In this document: positions 25,133-33,660 of the stretch, piece after piece
Layout of the letters: every line of letters starts with the position of its first letter
How positions within the stretch are numbered: position 1 is the first letter of the stretch
Assembly: GCF_000161935.1 (NCBI RefSeq)
Contig: NZ_GG698803.1
Location: 353,170 to 386,829 of the forward strand
Direction of reading: 5' to 3'
From: Limosilactobacillus coleohominis 101-4-CHN
GTDB lineage: Bacteria; Bacillota; Bacilli; Lactobacillales; Lactobacillaceae
DNA: 33,660 bases
The notes under the pieces: generated by a model
Seen by the model: the letters and a program-made list of their open reading frames with translations, nothing else
What the model was told of the DNA's origin: nothing
The model's database searches: none
Translations under genes and position numbers: made by a program

Positions 25133-27343
25133 TTAGTCGTTATTTTCTGTTGTGACTGTTTCTTGGTGGTCATCCTTTGCCACCACCGTAATTTGATCGC
25201 CATCCATTTTGGCAACCAAGTTGTGGGCATCACTGTTGTCCAGAACAAAGTCGGCGATTCGGTCTTCAATTTGCTCTTGAATTACCCGCCGTAATGGACG
25301 TGCTCCCAGCTTCGGGTTGTAGCCAAGTTCGACTAACTTTTCATCAACATCTTCTGGAACGTCAATGTGTAAGTTGCGATCTGCCAACATTGTGTTAATG
25401 TCTTTAATCATCAGGTCGACAATCTTCATTAAGTCATCCTTAGTGAGGGCGTTAAATTCAACGATATCGTCAAACCGGTTCAGAAATTCCGGCTTGAAGT
25501 AATTAGTTAGCTTATCCAAAACGGATGAAGTGTTGCCAGAAGCTTCAGCACCAAACCCAACGCTGGTAACGGCATCACCAGAACCGGCATTCGAGGTCAT
25601 GATGATGATGGTGTCCTTAAATGAAACGGTACGGCCTTGGGAATCGGTTAAACGTCCATCGTCCAGAATTTGTAGGAACATGTGCATGACATCTGGATGC
25701 GCCTTTTCAACTTCATCCAGGAGAATCAAGCTGTAAGGGTGCCGACGAACTTGTTCGGTTAATTGACCAGCTTCTTCGTAACCAACATATCCAGGGGCAG
25801 AACCAATTAACTTGGATGTTGACATCTTATCCATGTATTCGGACATGTCGAAACGGATCATGGCGTCCTTTGAGCCGAAGAGTTGTTGTGCTAATTGCTT
25901 AGCAGTTTCAGTCTTACCAACCCCAGTTGGACCCACGAAGAGGAAGGAACCAATTGGTCGGCCGGACTTGTTCAAACCAATCCGGTTCCGGCGAATAGCC
26001 CGTGCAATCTTATCGACAGCTTCCGTTTGTCCAATAACGTGAGCGTCAAGCTTTTTGTCAAGATCCTTGAGTTGTGTTTCTTCTTGCTTTTGCAAATCAC
26101 CGACCGGAATGTTGGTCTTTTCTTCAACAATATCCTGCATATCCTTAACGGTTACCGTTGCTTCATCTTCAACTTTGTTTTCTTCAGCGGCTTTCTTAGC
26201 CTTGGTCAAGCGAGTAACCTGATCCCGATAAAAGGCCGCTTTTTCATAGTCTTGATTATCAACGGCTTGCTGCTTATGTGCTTCAGCGGTGTGGATTTCA
26301 TTTTCAATTGCGGCCGGATCGACATTCTTTAAAGTCAAGTTCTTCCGTGAACCCGCTTCATCTAAGAGGTCGATCGCCTTGTCTGGCAGGAACCGATCTT
26401 GGATATAACGATCAGATAGCTTAGCAGCGGCCACAATGGAATCATCCGTGTACTTGACGTGGTGATAGTCTTGGTAACGGGTCTTGATCCCGTTTGAGAT
26501 TTGAATAGTTTCGTCAACGGAAGGTTCTTCCACTTGCACTGGTTGGAACCGCCGAGCCATCGCACCGTCCTTTTCAATCTTCCGGTATTCATTTAAGGTC
26601 GTGGCACCAATTAATTGGAAGTCACCACGTGCAAGGGCTGGTTTCAAAACGTTTCCGGCATCCATGCCGCCTTCCGCATTTCCGGCACCCATGATTTCAT
26701 GGATTTCATCAATAAAGAGAATGATGTTCGGGTTCTTCGAAACTTCCTTAATTAATTGTTGCATCCGTTGTTCAAATTGACCACGAATTCCAGTTCCTTG
26801 CACAAGGGAAACCACGTCTAAACGGATAATTTCCTTATTCTGCAGTTTTTCTGGAACGTCACCGGATACGATCGCAGTGGCAAGTCCTTCAACCACCGCG
26901 GTCTTACCAACTCCGGCTTCGCCAATTAAAACGGGGTTGTTCTTGGTCCGCCGGTTAAGAATTTCAACGACCCGCTTAATTTCATTGTCACGGCCAATGA
27001 CTGGATCAATTTTTCCTTGCCGGGCGAGGTCCGTCATATTGATCCCAAATTGAGCGAGCATGCCGCCTTTACCACCGCGACCATTACCGCCTTGACGTTG
27101 ACCTTGAGCAGCCCCAGCTGCGGCTTGACTTTGCATATTATTGAGCGCCTTCATAAAGTCGTCCATGTTACCGAACGCAAATCCGCCATTATTCATATCA
27201 TTTCCTCCATTCATCATATTTAATTGTTGATTGTTAAATTCTTCATAACATTTTTGACAGAGGTCTACCTGCATTTTCTGACCATTAATCATCATTTGTA
27301 GATGGATGGTTGCAGGATTTTCGTGACAGTTTTGACATAACAT
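25133..27343 (-). CDS. clpE: ATP-dependent Clp protease ATP-binding subunit ClpE
   Basis: A 736-residue Hsp100 AAA+ protein. The N-terminal zinc finger (Cys3, Cys6, Cys29, Cys32) is the mark of ClpE. A flexible Gly/Asn/Gln linker follows, then AAA+ domain 1 (Walker A GEAGVGKT at 141-148, Walker [10 protein letters not shown]), a UVR-like middle segment ([19 protein letters not shown]), and AAA+ domain 2 (GPTGVGKT around residue 470, Walker [13 protein letters not shown]), ending in a Clp C-terminal domain. It unfolds proteins for the ClpP peptidase and helps recovery from heat stress. The promoter carries a CtsR operator directly downstream of the -10 box, so expression should rise with heat and protein damage. 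No terminator was recognised after the stop. Confidence 0.97.
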   Translation of the reverse strand: MLCQNCHENPATIHLQMMINGQKMQVDLCQKCYEEFNNQQLNMMNGGNDMNNGGFAFGNMDDFMKALNNMQSQAAAGAAQGQRQGGNGRGGKGGMLAQFGINMTDLARQGKIDPVIGRDNEIKRVVEILNRRTKNNPVLIGEAGVGKTAVVEGLATAIVSGDVPEKLQNKEIIRLDVVSLVQGTGIRGQFEQRMQQLIKEVSKNPNIILFIDEIHEIMGAGNAEGGMDAGNVLKPALARGDFQLIGATTLNEYRKIEKDGAMARRFQPVQVEEPSVDETIQISNGIKTRYQDYHHVKYTDDSIVAAAKLSDRYIQDRFLPDKAIDLLDEAGSRKNLTLKNVDPAAIENEIHTAEAHKQQAVDNQDYEKAAFYRDQVTRLTKAKKAAEENKVEDEATVTVKDMQDIVEEKTNIPVGDLQKQEETQLKDLDKKLDAHVIGQTEAVDKIARAIRRNRIGLNKSGRPIGSFLFVGPTGVGKTETAKQLAQQLFGSKDAMIRFDMSEYMDKMSTSKLIGSAPGYVGYEEAGQLTEQVRRHPYSLILLDEVEKAHPDVMHMFLQILDDGRLTDSQGRTVSFKDTIIIMTSNAGSGDAVTSVGFGAEASGNTSSVLDKLTNYFKPEFLNRFDDIVEFNALTKDDLMKIVDLMIKDINTMLADRNLHIDVPEDVDEKLVELGYNPKLGARPLRRVIQEQIEDRIADFVLDNSDAHNLVAKMDGDQITVVAKDDHQETVTTENND

Positions 27344-27379
27344 TGTCGAAAGATACCTCCTTCATTAATTTCAAAAAAG

Positions 27380-27396
27380 TTTGACCTTTCTTGACT
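27380..27396 (-). promoter_or_regulatory. CtsR operator of clpE
   Basis: On the minus strand, AGTCAAG-AAA-GGTCAAA is a tandem heptad with 3-base spacing, matching the CtsR consensus (A/G)GTCAAANAN(A/G)GTCAAA with one deviation. It lies 10 bases downstream of the -10 box at 27407-27412. Confidence 0.85.
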
Positions 27397-27406
27397 ATTG
27401 ATTATA

Positions 27407-27434
27407 ATTATACTTACTTTTTTTCAGAAAGCAA
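27407..27434 (-). promoter_or_regulatory. clpE promoter
   Basis: Minus-strand TTGCTT (27434-27429) and TATAAT (27412-27407) with 16-base spacing. The CtsR box follows at once. Confidence 0.65.
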
Positions 27435-27603
27435 GGAAATGCACTGATTGAGTGAATTGTGAATAAACGCTGTTGTATCAAGCGGTAGCGCCACTTATTC
27501 ACTCAAGCATCTAAATAAATTTTAGCACTCTTTATGAATGATTGCTAAATCGAACTGGAAATCATGTATAATATAGTAGATAATTTGCAAAGGGGATGAT
27601 GGA

Positions 27604-27801
27604 TTGCCAGAAATTGATTACCAAGCACAATTGGATCAACTGCATGCGGGAAAGGTGAAAGAACTGATCATTAAACCGGAACAGTTTATGGATTTTCAAG
27701 ATGTGTTTCAAAGTTATCAGTACCGTTCCCAAATTGAAGGGGATGCAAAGCACGGTGGAGAAATTCACTATCATCTAATTAGTGAGCGGGCTGAATCGTA
27801 A
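27604..27801 (+). CDS. small conserved cytosolic protein, unknown function
   Basis: A 65-residue protein from a TTG start that has an AAGGGG ribosome site (27590-27595) at good spacing; ATG triplets just upstream are in another frame that closes after about 20 codons. The sequence is hydrophilic and well balanced (VKELIIKPEQFMDFQDVFQSY, ending EIHYHLISER), typical of a real small lactobacillus protein located between clpE and ptsH. A TATAAT at 27567-27572 may be its -10. I cannot name the family. Confidence 0.7.
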   Translation: MPEIDYQAQLDQLHAGKVKELIIKPEQFMDFQDVFQSYQYRSQIEGDAKHGGEIHYHLISERAES

Positions 27802-27810
27802 TTTTTACGC

Positions 27811-27839
27811 TTGTATTTACCGCTTACAATCGCTATAAT
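27811..27839 (+). promoter_or_regulatory. ptsHI promoter with a cre-like sequence
   Basis: TTGTAT (27811-27816) and TATAAT (27834-27839) with 17-base spacing. Minus strand 27828-27814 reads TTGTAAGCGGTAAAT, one mismatch from the catabolite-responsive element consensus WTGNAANCGNWNNCW; it overlaps the spacer, so CcpA control is possible. Confidence 0.65.
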
Positions 27840-27901
27840 AAAACAAAGTAAAGCGCGAAAAGTGCTGCTTAACTATTATTGTTCTAAGGAGAATGATTAT
27901 A

Positions 27902-28168
27902 ATGGAAAAACGTGATTTTACTATTACTGCTGAAACTGGAATCCACGCACGTCCTGCAACGATTTTAGTACAAACTGCTTCAAAGTTTACTTCAGACATT
28001 ACCTTAACTTACAACGGTAAGAGTGTTAACTTGAAGTCCATCATGGGTGTAATGTCACTTGGTGTTGGTCAAAACGCTGAAGTAACAATTTCTGCTGAAG
28101 GTGACGACGAAAAGGACGCTATCGCAGCAATCGAAGATACAATGAAGAAGGAAGGACTGGCTGACTAA
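27902..28168 (+). CDS. ptsH: HPr phosphocarrier protein
   Basis: An 88-residue protein from the ATG at 27902, preceded by AAGGAGAATG; an in-frame ATA upstream is not a start. The phosphorylated histidine is His15 in GIHARP, and the HPr-kinase site is Ser46 in [11 protein letters not shown]. HPr takes phosphate from Enzyme I and passes it to the sugar-specific PTS components, and in its Ser46-phosphorylated form it is the co-repressor for CcpA. The stop is 2 bases before ptsI, so they form the standard ptsHI operon. Length and motifs are normal. Confidence 0.97.
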   Translation: MEKRDFTITAETGIHARPATILVQTASKFTSDITLTYNGKSVNLKSIMGVMSLGVGQNAEVTISAEGDDEKDAIAAIEDTMKKEGLAD

Positions 28169-28170
28169 TC

Positions 28171-29901
28171 ATGTCCCACACACTCAACGGCATTGCAGCC
28201 GGTGGTGGAATTACCATCGCACCGGTCTATGTCATGGGGGCATCCAGTCTGGCCGCACCTAATAAGGTCGCGGATGATGAGAATCATGAAGCAGAGCGGC
28301 TTCGTGATTCTTTTTCTTTAATTAACCATGATTTGCGACAAATTGGCGACCAAGCGGAAGCAGAATTTGGTCGACCCATTATGACCATTCGAACGCTCCA
28401 GACCGTCATAAATGATCCAGCCGTCCGCCAACTGGCGATGGATATGTTGATTGAAAATCACTGGACCGCTGAGTGGACAGTGGAACAGTTGGTAGATCGA
28501 TTGCAAAAACTTTCCACGATTGCAGTTAGCAGTCCCTTTTGGGTGGGGGTTGTTCATGACCTTGGGCAGCGCCTTTTGAGCCATTTATTACAAGAACCAA
28601 TTCCTGACGTTGCTAATTTGGATCACCGGGCCGTTGTGATTGCTCATTCAATTAGCCCAACTCAGGTCGTCCGCCTAGATCGCCAATTAGTAGCTGCCCT
28701 GGTAACGGATGAAGGTGGTGCAACATCACATTTCTCTTTGCTATCCGAAGAACTAGCTATCCCCAGTGTTGTAGCGACTCATGGAGTGACTAAATATGCT
28801 CATGATGACATGGTGGCGATTGTGGACGGCATTCACGGAAAAGTTATTTTACAACCTTCACCGCAGGAGATTGATCAATATCAAAAAATGGCTGGCCAGT
28901 ATGCTCGTGAAAATAGTGCCCTTGGTAAGTTAAAACACCAGGAAACGCGCAGTACTGATGGGCAGCGGATTCGGATTGCTGCGAACATGTCCTTGCCAGA
29001 CGAGATTAATACAATTACTCATAGTGGTGCGGAAGGCGTTGGCTTATTCCGGACGGAATTTATGCTGATGGAGGACGCCCGGTTTGCCAGTGAGGATGCC
29101 CAATTTGCTATTTATAAACAGGTCGCCACTGCCATGCCAGAACGACTAATTGTGGTTCGGACACTCGATATTGGTAGTGATAAATTAGTTCAGGACGCGA
29201 GTTATGATGATGGTAACAATCCGGCGCTGGGGTTGCGAGGCCTGCGGCTCGGATTAGCTCATCAAGAGTTACTGCGTCCACAAATCCGCGCGCTACTGCG
29301 GGCGGCAACTTATGGCAAAATCGCGATTATGTTTCCAATGGTGACAACATTAGCGGAGTTTCGCCAAGCGCGGCAGATTGTTGATGAAGAACGGCAACAG
29401 CTTACTGATGAGGGAATTAAGATTCCTGATAATGTTCAAGTCGGGATGATGGTTGAAACGCCAGCAGCCGTGACAATGATTGATCAGTTTGCTCAATATG
29501 CAGATTTCTTTAGCATTGGTTCAAATGATCTTGCACAGTATTTATTTGCGGTTGATCGTACTAATAGTCAGGTGGTACCACTATTGCAGACGTTGCATCC
29601 GGCAATGCTCCGTTCCGTCTTGCACGTTATTCGCCAGGCACATCACGAAGGTAAGTGGGTGAGTTTATGTGGCAATATGGCGGCCCTCCATGTTGCAGAG
29701 CCATTGCTTTTGGCGATGGGATTGGATGAATTTTCGGTTCCTAGTGATCACATTTTACCGTTAAGGCACCTCATTAGTGGTTTGTCAGTTCGGCAACTAC
29801 AGCCACTATTGCATCAAGCACTCGCTTTAGAGAATGCAAACGAAGTCGAACAGTTAATCAAACACTCTTTACCAGAACTTTATCAAGCAGAACAAAATTA
29901 A
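28171..29901 (+). CDS. ptsI: phosphoenolpyruvate-protein phosphotransferase, PTS Enzyme I
   Basis: A 576-residue protein of the usual length. The phosphohistidine is His187 in GGATSHFSL. The C-terminal PEP-binding barrel has EGVGLFRTEFM, the DIGSDK loop, FSIGSNDLAQY and the active-site Cys in SLCGNMA (about 502). Enzyme I transfers phosphate from PEP to HPr and so drives all PTS sugar uptake. The GGATSH version in place of the more common GGRTSH is a variation I note without concluding loss of activity. It is translated directly after ptsH and ends with a terminator. Confidence 0.97.
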   Translation: MSHTLNGIAAGGGITIAPVYVMGASSLAAPNKVADDENHEAERLRDSFSLINHDLRQIGDQAEAEFGRPIMTIRTLQTVINDPAVRQLAMDMLIENHWTAEWTVEQLVDRLQKLSTIAVSSPFWVGVVHDLGQRLLSHLLQEPIPDVANLDHRAVVIAHSISPTQVVRLDRQLVAALVTDEGGATSHFSLLSEELAIPSVVATHGVTKYAHDDMVAIVDGIHGKVILQPSPQEIDQYQKMAGQYARENSALGKLKHQETRSTDGQRIRIAANMSLPDEINTITHSGAEGVGLFRTEFMLMEDARFASEDAQFAIYKQVATAMPERLIVVRTLDIGSDKLVQDASYDDGNNPALGLRGLRLGLAHQELLRPQIRALLRAATYGKIAIMFPMVTTLAEFRQARQIVDEERQQLTDEGIKIPDNVQVGMMVETPAAVTMIDQFAQYADFFSIGSNDLAQYLFAVDRTNSQVVPLLQTLHPAMLRSVLHVIRQAHHEGKWVSLCGNMAALHVAEPLLLAMGLDEFSVPSDHILPLRHLISGLSVRQLQPLLHQALALENANEVEQLIKHSLPELYQAEQN

Positions 29902-29905
29902 TTCT

Positions 29906-29947
29906 AACCCGCATTAGTGATTTGTGATTTTACTGGTGCGGGTTTTG
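29906..29947 (+). terminator. ptsHI terminator
   Basis: AACCCGCA pairs with TGCGGGTT, with an extra AGT/ACT inner pairing, followed by TTTTG, starting 5 bases after the ptsI stop. Confidence 0.8.
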
Positions 29948-30029
29948 ACTTGCGACAAAAGCTGAGAAAGTTTAAAATGATTAGAATGTGTTATTAAGAG
30001 TTAAAAACGCTGAAAAAGGAGAATTTCGT

Positions 30030-31244
30030 TTGAATATCGGACTGTTTACAGATACATATTTTCCACAAGTAAGCGGCGTGGCGACATCCATTAAGACCTT
30101 ACGAGATGAGTTAATTGCGCAGGGCCACCACGTTTACATTTTTACATCCTCAGACCCGCGGGCAACGGATAGTCCTGAAGACGGGATTTATCGCTTTGCC
30201 AGTGTCCCGTTCGTTTCGTTTAAGGATCGGCGAATTGCGTTCAGTGGCTGGTTTAAAGCCCTCCGTATTGCTCGTAAACTTCAATTAGATATCATTCATA
30301 ATCAGACCGAGTTTTCACTTGGAGTAATGGGAAAGATGGTCGCGAAGGAGATGGGGATTCCCTGCCTGCATACTTACCACACAATGTACCAGGATTATCT
30401 TCACTATATTGCCAATGGGCGCATTCTCAAGCCAAAGGATGTGGCTCGCTTAGCGCATTTATATCTTAAGAATATGTCAGGAATTATCGCTCCGAGTGAA
30501 CGAGTGTTAGATACGCTTGAAAGTTATCACGTCGAGTCACCAATTCGGATCATTCCGACGGGAGTTAATTTACGCGTGTATAAGCTTCGCGATACTGATG
30601 AACAGAAAGCAGCGATTCGCCAAAAGTATGGTTTTAAAGCTGATACCCCAGTGATGCTGTCGCTGAGTCGCCTCGCGTTTGAAAAGAATATTCAAGAATT
30701 GATTAACTCCATGCCTGATATTGTTGCCCAAGAACCAGCTACGCAGTTATTAATTGTTGGTGATGGCCCCGCGCGTTCCTCGTTAGAACGTCAGGTTCGG
30801 GAAATGAACTTAGGGGACCACGTCACTTTTGCGGGCCAGGTCAATAATGATCAAGTTCACCATTATTATCAAATGGCGGATGTTTTTGTTTCGGCATCTG
30901 ATTCTGAATCTCAAGGCTTGACCTATGATGAAGCACTCGCTTCTGATTTGCCGATTGTGGTTCGCCGGAGCAAGTATACTGATCAACTAATTGATGATCC
31001 AGGAATTGGCATTAGTTTTCAGCGGCGGGCTGAACTGGTCAACGGGGTTTTGAATTATTTGAAGAATCCGCCCCGGGCTGAAGCCGTTGCTAAACGTCAG
31101 CAAAAATTGCATGATATTTCGGCGGCGGTATTTGCTAAGCGGGTCCTCGATTTTTATGAAGAATGTCAAAATCGTTTAGATCAGGAAAGTGCCCTTAAAC
31201 AACAGCAGCGTCGACACTTGTTTCATCGTTCAAGGAGACTCTAA
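30030..31244 (+). CDS. GT4 glycosyltransferase, probable diacylglycerol glucosyltransferase (LafA/BgsB-like)
   Basis: A 404-residue retaining glycosyltransferase from the TTG at 30030, which has an AAGGAG site at 30016-30021; an upstream GTG at 29988 has none. The N-terminal IGLFTDTYFPQVSGVATS is typical of the group that adds the first glucose to 1,2-diacylglycerol. The family signature is visible later: PTGVNL (about residue 180), SLSRLAFEKNIQELI (about 212), and the catalytic E(x7)E region in SESQGLTYDEALASDLP. Acting at the inner membrane face, this step starts the glycolipid anchor of lipoteichoic acid. The stop overlaps the ATG of the next gene (TAATG), so translation is coupled. The assignment comes from motifs plus operon order, and the exact sugar is not proven. 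Confidence 0.88.
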   Translation: MNIGLFTDTYFPQVSGVATSIKTLRDELIAQGHHVYIFTSSDPRATDSPEDGIYRFASVPFVSFKDRRIAFSGWFKALRIARKLQLDIIHNQTEFSLGVMGKMVAKEMGIPCLHTYHTMYQDYLHYIANGRILKPKDVARLAHLYLKNMSGIIAPSERVLDTLESYHVESPIRIIPTGVNLRVYKLRDTDEQKAAIRQKYGFKADTPVMLSLSRLAFEKNIQELINSMPDIVAQEPATQLLIVGDGPARSSLERQVREMNLGDHVTFAGQVNNDQVHHYYQMADVFVSASDSESQGLTYDEALASDLPIVVRRSKYTDQLIDDPGIGISFQRRAELVNGVLNYLKNPPRAEAVAKRQQKLHDISAAVFAKRVLDFYEECQNRLDQESALKQQQRRHLFHRSRRL

Positions 31245-32266
31245 TGTTAAAGATTACAATGTATTCGTCGGCTGATAAGGTGAAAGGCCAGGGGGTTGGC
31301 AGTGCTTATTTAGAGCTGGTTCAAATGCTGCGACAGCGTTTTAGCAAAGAGTTCGATATTGAGATTAATAAGTGGCGGGCTAGTGATATTAGTCACTACC
31401 ACACAATTGATTTACCTTTTTATTTCTCAACTTTTTCCAAAAAACGTGGTCGTAAAATTGGCTATGTTCATTTTTTGCCGGAAACGTTAGAAGGAAGTTT
31501 GAAGATCCCACAACCATTCCGGGGGATCTTTTATCATTATGTAATTGCATTTTATAAGCGGATGGATCATTTAGTGGTTGTGAACCCATCATTTATTCCT
31601 AAATTAGTGGCTTATGGAATTCCGGAGAATAAGATTTCATATATTCCTAATTTTGTTGATGCGAAGGAGTTTTATCCGGTTGATGATGCCCAACGCCGAC
31701 GATTACGGGCTAAATTTAAAATCCCGTTGACTAAATTCGTGGTGCTTGGTAGTGGCCAGGTCCAGGAACGTAAGGGTGTTCCGGACTTCATTCAACTTGC
31801 CCGGCAAAATCCAGACATTCAATTTATTTGGGCTGGTGGGTTTTCATTTGGTGCCATGACGGATGGATATAAGGAGTTAAAGCGGGTGGTTGATGATCCG
31901 CCTGCAAACCTCTGGTTTCCGGGAATAGTGAGTCGACAAGAAATTGCTGAACTTAATAATGTTGCGGACCTTTTTTTACTGCCATCTTATAATGAATTAT
32001 TTCCGATGTCGGTTTTAGAAGCTTTTTCTTGTGGTACGCCAGTGATGCTCCGTGATCTTTCTCTTTACCATTCAATTATTGAAGGATACTATGAACCAGC
32101 GACGGATGTTGATGATATGCAACGTAAGCTGACTCGTTTGAGTAATAATTCAGATGAATTGAAAGGGTTGCGTGATAAAGCACGGCGAGCTTCACAACGG
32201 TACTCAAAAGATCATCTGGCTAAGATCTGGTATCGGTTCTATACCAGTCAGGCGAAGGAGAAGTAA
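31244..32266 (+). CDS. GT4 glycosyltransferase, probable second glycolipid sugar (LafB/BgsA-like)
   Basis: A 340-residue GT4 enzyme whose length fits the LafB/BgsA group. Motifs: VKGQGVGSAYLELVQML near the start, YIPNFVD (about 137), GSGQVQERKGVPDF (about 167) and the donor-binding PSYNELFPMSVLEAFSCGTP with the E(x7)E glutamates. These enzymes add a second hexose to monoglucosyl-diacylglycerol. Its ATG overlaps the stop of the upstream glycosyltransferase, and it is followed 1 base later by the flippase-like gene. The three-gene order glycosyltransferase, glycosyltransferase, membrane protein mirrors lafA-lafB-lafC of Listeria, which supports the role. Glucose or galactose as second sugar cannot be told. 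Confidence 0.85.
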   Translation: MLKITMYSSADKVKGQGVGSAYLELVQMLRQRFSKEFDIEINKWRASDISHYHTIDLPFYFSTFSKKRGRKIGYVHFLPETLEGSLKIPQPFRGIFYHYVIAFYKRMDHLVVVNPSFIPKLVAYGIPENKISYIPNFVDAKEFYPVDDAQRRRLRAKFKIPLTKFVVLGSGQVQERKGVPDFIQLARQNPDIQFIWAGGFSFGAMTDGYKELKRVVDDPPANLWFPGIVSRQEIAELNNVADLFLLPSYNELFPMSVLEAFSCGTPVMLRDLSLYHSIIEGYYEPATDVDDMQRKLTRLSNNSDELKGLRDKARRASQRYSKDHLAKIWYRFYTSQAKEK

Positions 32267-32267
32267 T

Positions 32268-33293
32268 ATGTCGCGAAAGAATTGGTTAGTGTTAACAACG
32301 ATGCTGCTGTTAGGCATTGGCATATTTGCGTATTCACTAAGGGATACTAATTTACAACAGATTAGCGCTGATTTAGCAACCATGAATTGGGGATGGTTTT
32401 TAGTTGACCTGTTATGTATATGTTTGTATTTAATCTTTGAAGGGGTCACGGTCAAGATCTTTATGGCGAATCGTTATCCCAACTTCACGTGGAAAGATGC
32501 CATACGTTTACCATTAATTGAGCAACTGTTTAATGGAATTACTCCTTTTTCAACTGGTGGGCAACCAGCGCAACTGGTCGCAATGCTGCAGTCTGGTGTT
32601 GATGGTGGGATTGCAAGCTCGGTATTGTTAATGAAGTTTGTTGTTTTTCAATCAATGATTGTAGTAAATTTCGTTATTAGTTTATTGATTGGCTTTCACT
32701 ATATTGAAGAGAAACTACATGTCCTTGCATTGTTAGTGATTTTTGGCTTTGTCATTCATTTAAGTGTGATTGTGGCATTATTGATGGTAATGTACTGGTA
32801 TAACTTTACTAAGCGTCTGATGAATATTGTGATTAAGCCAGTTCGTTGGTTTGTTAAGGAACAACGTTATCAAGAAATTAAGGATTCATTGAATGAAAAG
32901 GTAGATTCTTTTTACCAAGAGAGCATTAAAATGAAGTCTGAGTATGGAAAATTAGTCAAAGTGGCGGTAGTCACGATTTTGCAATTAATGGCTTACTACA
33001 TTATTCCTTACTTCATTCTCTTAGCATTAAATGTCCATGGCGTCAGTTTGATTATGGCGATGAGCTTGCATACGTTAATCTTTATGATTATTTCGCTATT
33101 TCCGATTCCGGGTGGAACAGGGGGTGCAGAGTATAGCTTTGCAGTTCTGTTTACCAGCTTTACCACTTCGCATAGTAAATTGGTTTTGGCGATGCTTTTA
33201 TGGCGAATTCTAACTTATTACTTTGGCATGTTTGCAGGGATGTTTGCATTAATGGTTAAACCAGATAAAGTAAAAAATAGTATGGGAGTTTAG
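32268..33293 (+). CDS. flippase-like (LPG synthase transmembrane domain) membrane protein, LafC-like
   Basis: About 341 residues from the ATG at 32268, which has AAGGAG just before it; a longer frame begins inside the upstream gene and is not used. Eight or so helices cover the protein, with the family landmarks EQLFNGITPFSTGGQPAQL (about 81-99) and LFPIPGGTGGAEYSF (about 276-290) of the UPF0104/lysylphosphatidylglycerol synthetase transmembrane family (PF03706). No synthase domain is attached, so it is not an MprF enzyme; stand-alone members are thought to move or handle lipids. Its place at the end of a glycolipid operon suggests help in glycolipid or lipoteichoic acid assembly, but its action is unproven. 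Confidence 0.85.
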   Translation: MSRKNWLVLTTMLLLGIGIFAYSLRDTNLQQISADLATMNWGWFLVDLLCICLYLIFEGVTVKIFMANRYPNFTWKDAIRLPLIEQLFNGITPFSTGGQPAQLVAMLQSGVDGGIASSVLLMKFVVFQSMIVVNFVISLLIGFHYIEEKLHVLALLVIFGFVIHLSVIVALLMVMYWYNFTKRLMNIVIKPVRWFVKEQRYQEIKDSLNEKVDSFYQESIKMKSEYGKLVKVAVVTILQLMAYYIIPYFILLALNVHGVSLIMAMSLHTLIFMIISLFPIPGGTGGAEYSFAVLFTSFTTSHSKLVLAMLLWRILTYYFGMFAGMFALMVKPDKVKNSMGV

Positions 33294-33332
33294 GAGAACT
33301 AAACTCTTTTTATTTTAGGAGGACGGGTTGTA

Positions 33333-33581
33333 TTGCTTCATTCAAATTTGCAAAAGATTATTAGTCGGTTAGATGCGATGTCAATGGATCAATCTGGTGA
33401 TCGTCAGGTGAGGGAGTTTCAGCAGTATGGTGTTCCAGTGTGCAAAGTGATTTACGATCAGGTTAATGGAGAATTTATTGTGGATCACTATCAACAAGAG
33501 AGCCAATTAGTATTTGATAATATTGATTTAGCGGCGATTGAAATTTATGACTGCTTGTATGATTTTAGACATTCATTTTAA
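33333..33581 (+). CDS. YkuJ family protein (DUF1797)
   Basis: An 82-residue protein from a TTG start, with AGGAGG at 33317-33322, ten bases away; another TTG at 33328 is out of frame. The C-terminal FDNIDLAAIEIYDCLY and central GVPVCKVIYD match the small YkuJ family of low-GC Gram-positive bacteria, whose function is unknown. It follows the glycolipid operon by about 40 bases and could be read through from it. The 79 bases after its stop hold no gene I can identify. Confidence 0.85.
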   Translation: MLHSNLQKIISRLDAMSMDQSGDRQVREFQQYGVPVCKVIYDQVNGEFIVDHYQQESQLVFDNIDLAAIEIYDCLYDFRHSF

Positions 33582-33660
33582 TCCGGATAAACTCAAAGAG
33601 TGATTGTTGGATGAAACGGATAAATCGAACTTCTAAAACCGTCAAGTGAGGATCGTACAG

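Noticed and set aside
25895-26332. 145-residue antisense frame over clpE
   Set aside because: Shadow of clpE codon usage; no ribosome site and no recognisable protein.

Overview
The window reads as chromosome of a low-GC Lactobacillaceae bacterium, most likely a Limosilactobacillus. This rests on a KxYKxGKxW-type signal peptide, ClpE with a CtsR operator, ptsH-ptsI, a YkuJ-family protein, frequent TTG starts and AT-rich surface genes. The genus is an inference; no rRNA or tRNA gene is present.

Layout. (1) 1-5561, cell-surface block: end of an NlpC/P60 wall hydrolase with aromatic wall-binding repeats, a small lipoprotein, two GtrB-like polyprenyl-phosphate glycosyltransferases, an AI-2E-family membrane protein, and an amidase gene broken by an amber codon and a frameshift in a G8 tract. 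(2) 5562-6100, non-coding, with a strong hairpin terminator and a possible transposase scrap. (3) 6101-9088, housekeeping: an LCP wall-polymer ligase opposite prfC. (4) 9126-12382: two GT-C-like polytopic glycosyltransferases, the second frameshifted in a G6 tract. (5) 12335-17632, accessory envelope proteins with Ig-like, acidic or Ser-rich extracellular parts and a 'sunset' C-terminal domain, interrupted by an IS3-family remnant. (6) 17817-21263, a decayed defence-type locus: a TOTE-type primase-helicase with a PLD-like tail (frameshift plus in-frame stop), abutting the 3' end of an Rpn-family nuclease/transposase gene. (7) 21307-22801, proC with a MucBP-domain gene. (8) 22966-24287, a two-gene unit of a RelA/SpoT-like nucleotidyltransferase and a Panacea-domain protein, i.e. 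a probable toxSAS toxin-antitoxin module. (9) 24376-33581, mostly core: an ECF S component, clpE, a small conserved protein, ptsH-ptsI, and a glycolipid operon (two GT4 glycosyltransferases plus a flippase-like membrane protein) followed by a YkuJ-family gene.

How the genes fit together. The GT2 enzymes at 1166 and 2109 probably charge the undecaprenyl-phosphate carrier with hexose; the GT-C proteins at 9126 and 10819 are plausible users of such donors outside the membrane, so the segment may encode decoration of teichoic acid or another wall polymer, with the LCP protein attaching polymers to peptidoglycan. The operon at 30030-33293 resembles the Listeria lafA-lafB-lafC / enterococcal bgsB-bgsA arrangement for the diglycosyl-diacylglycerol anchor of lipoteichoic acid.

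The most interesting items are the probable toxSAS-Panacea module, the broken TOTE primase-helicase, and the G-tract disruptions in envelope genes. The last could be phase variation, strain decay or homopolymer sequencing error; the sequence alone does not decide.
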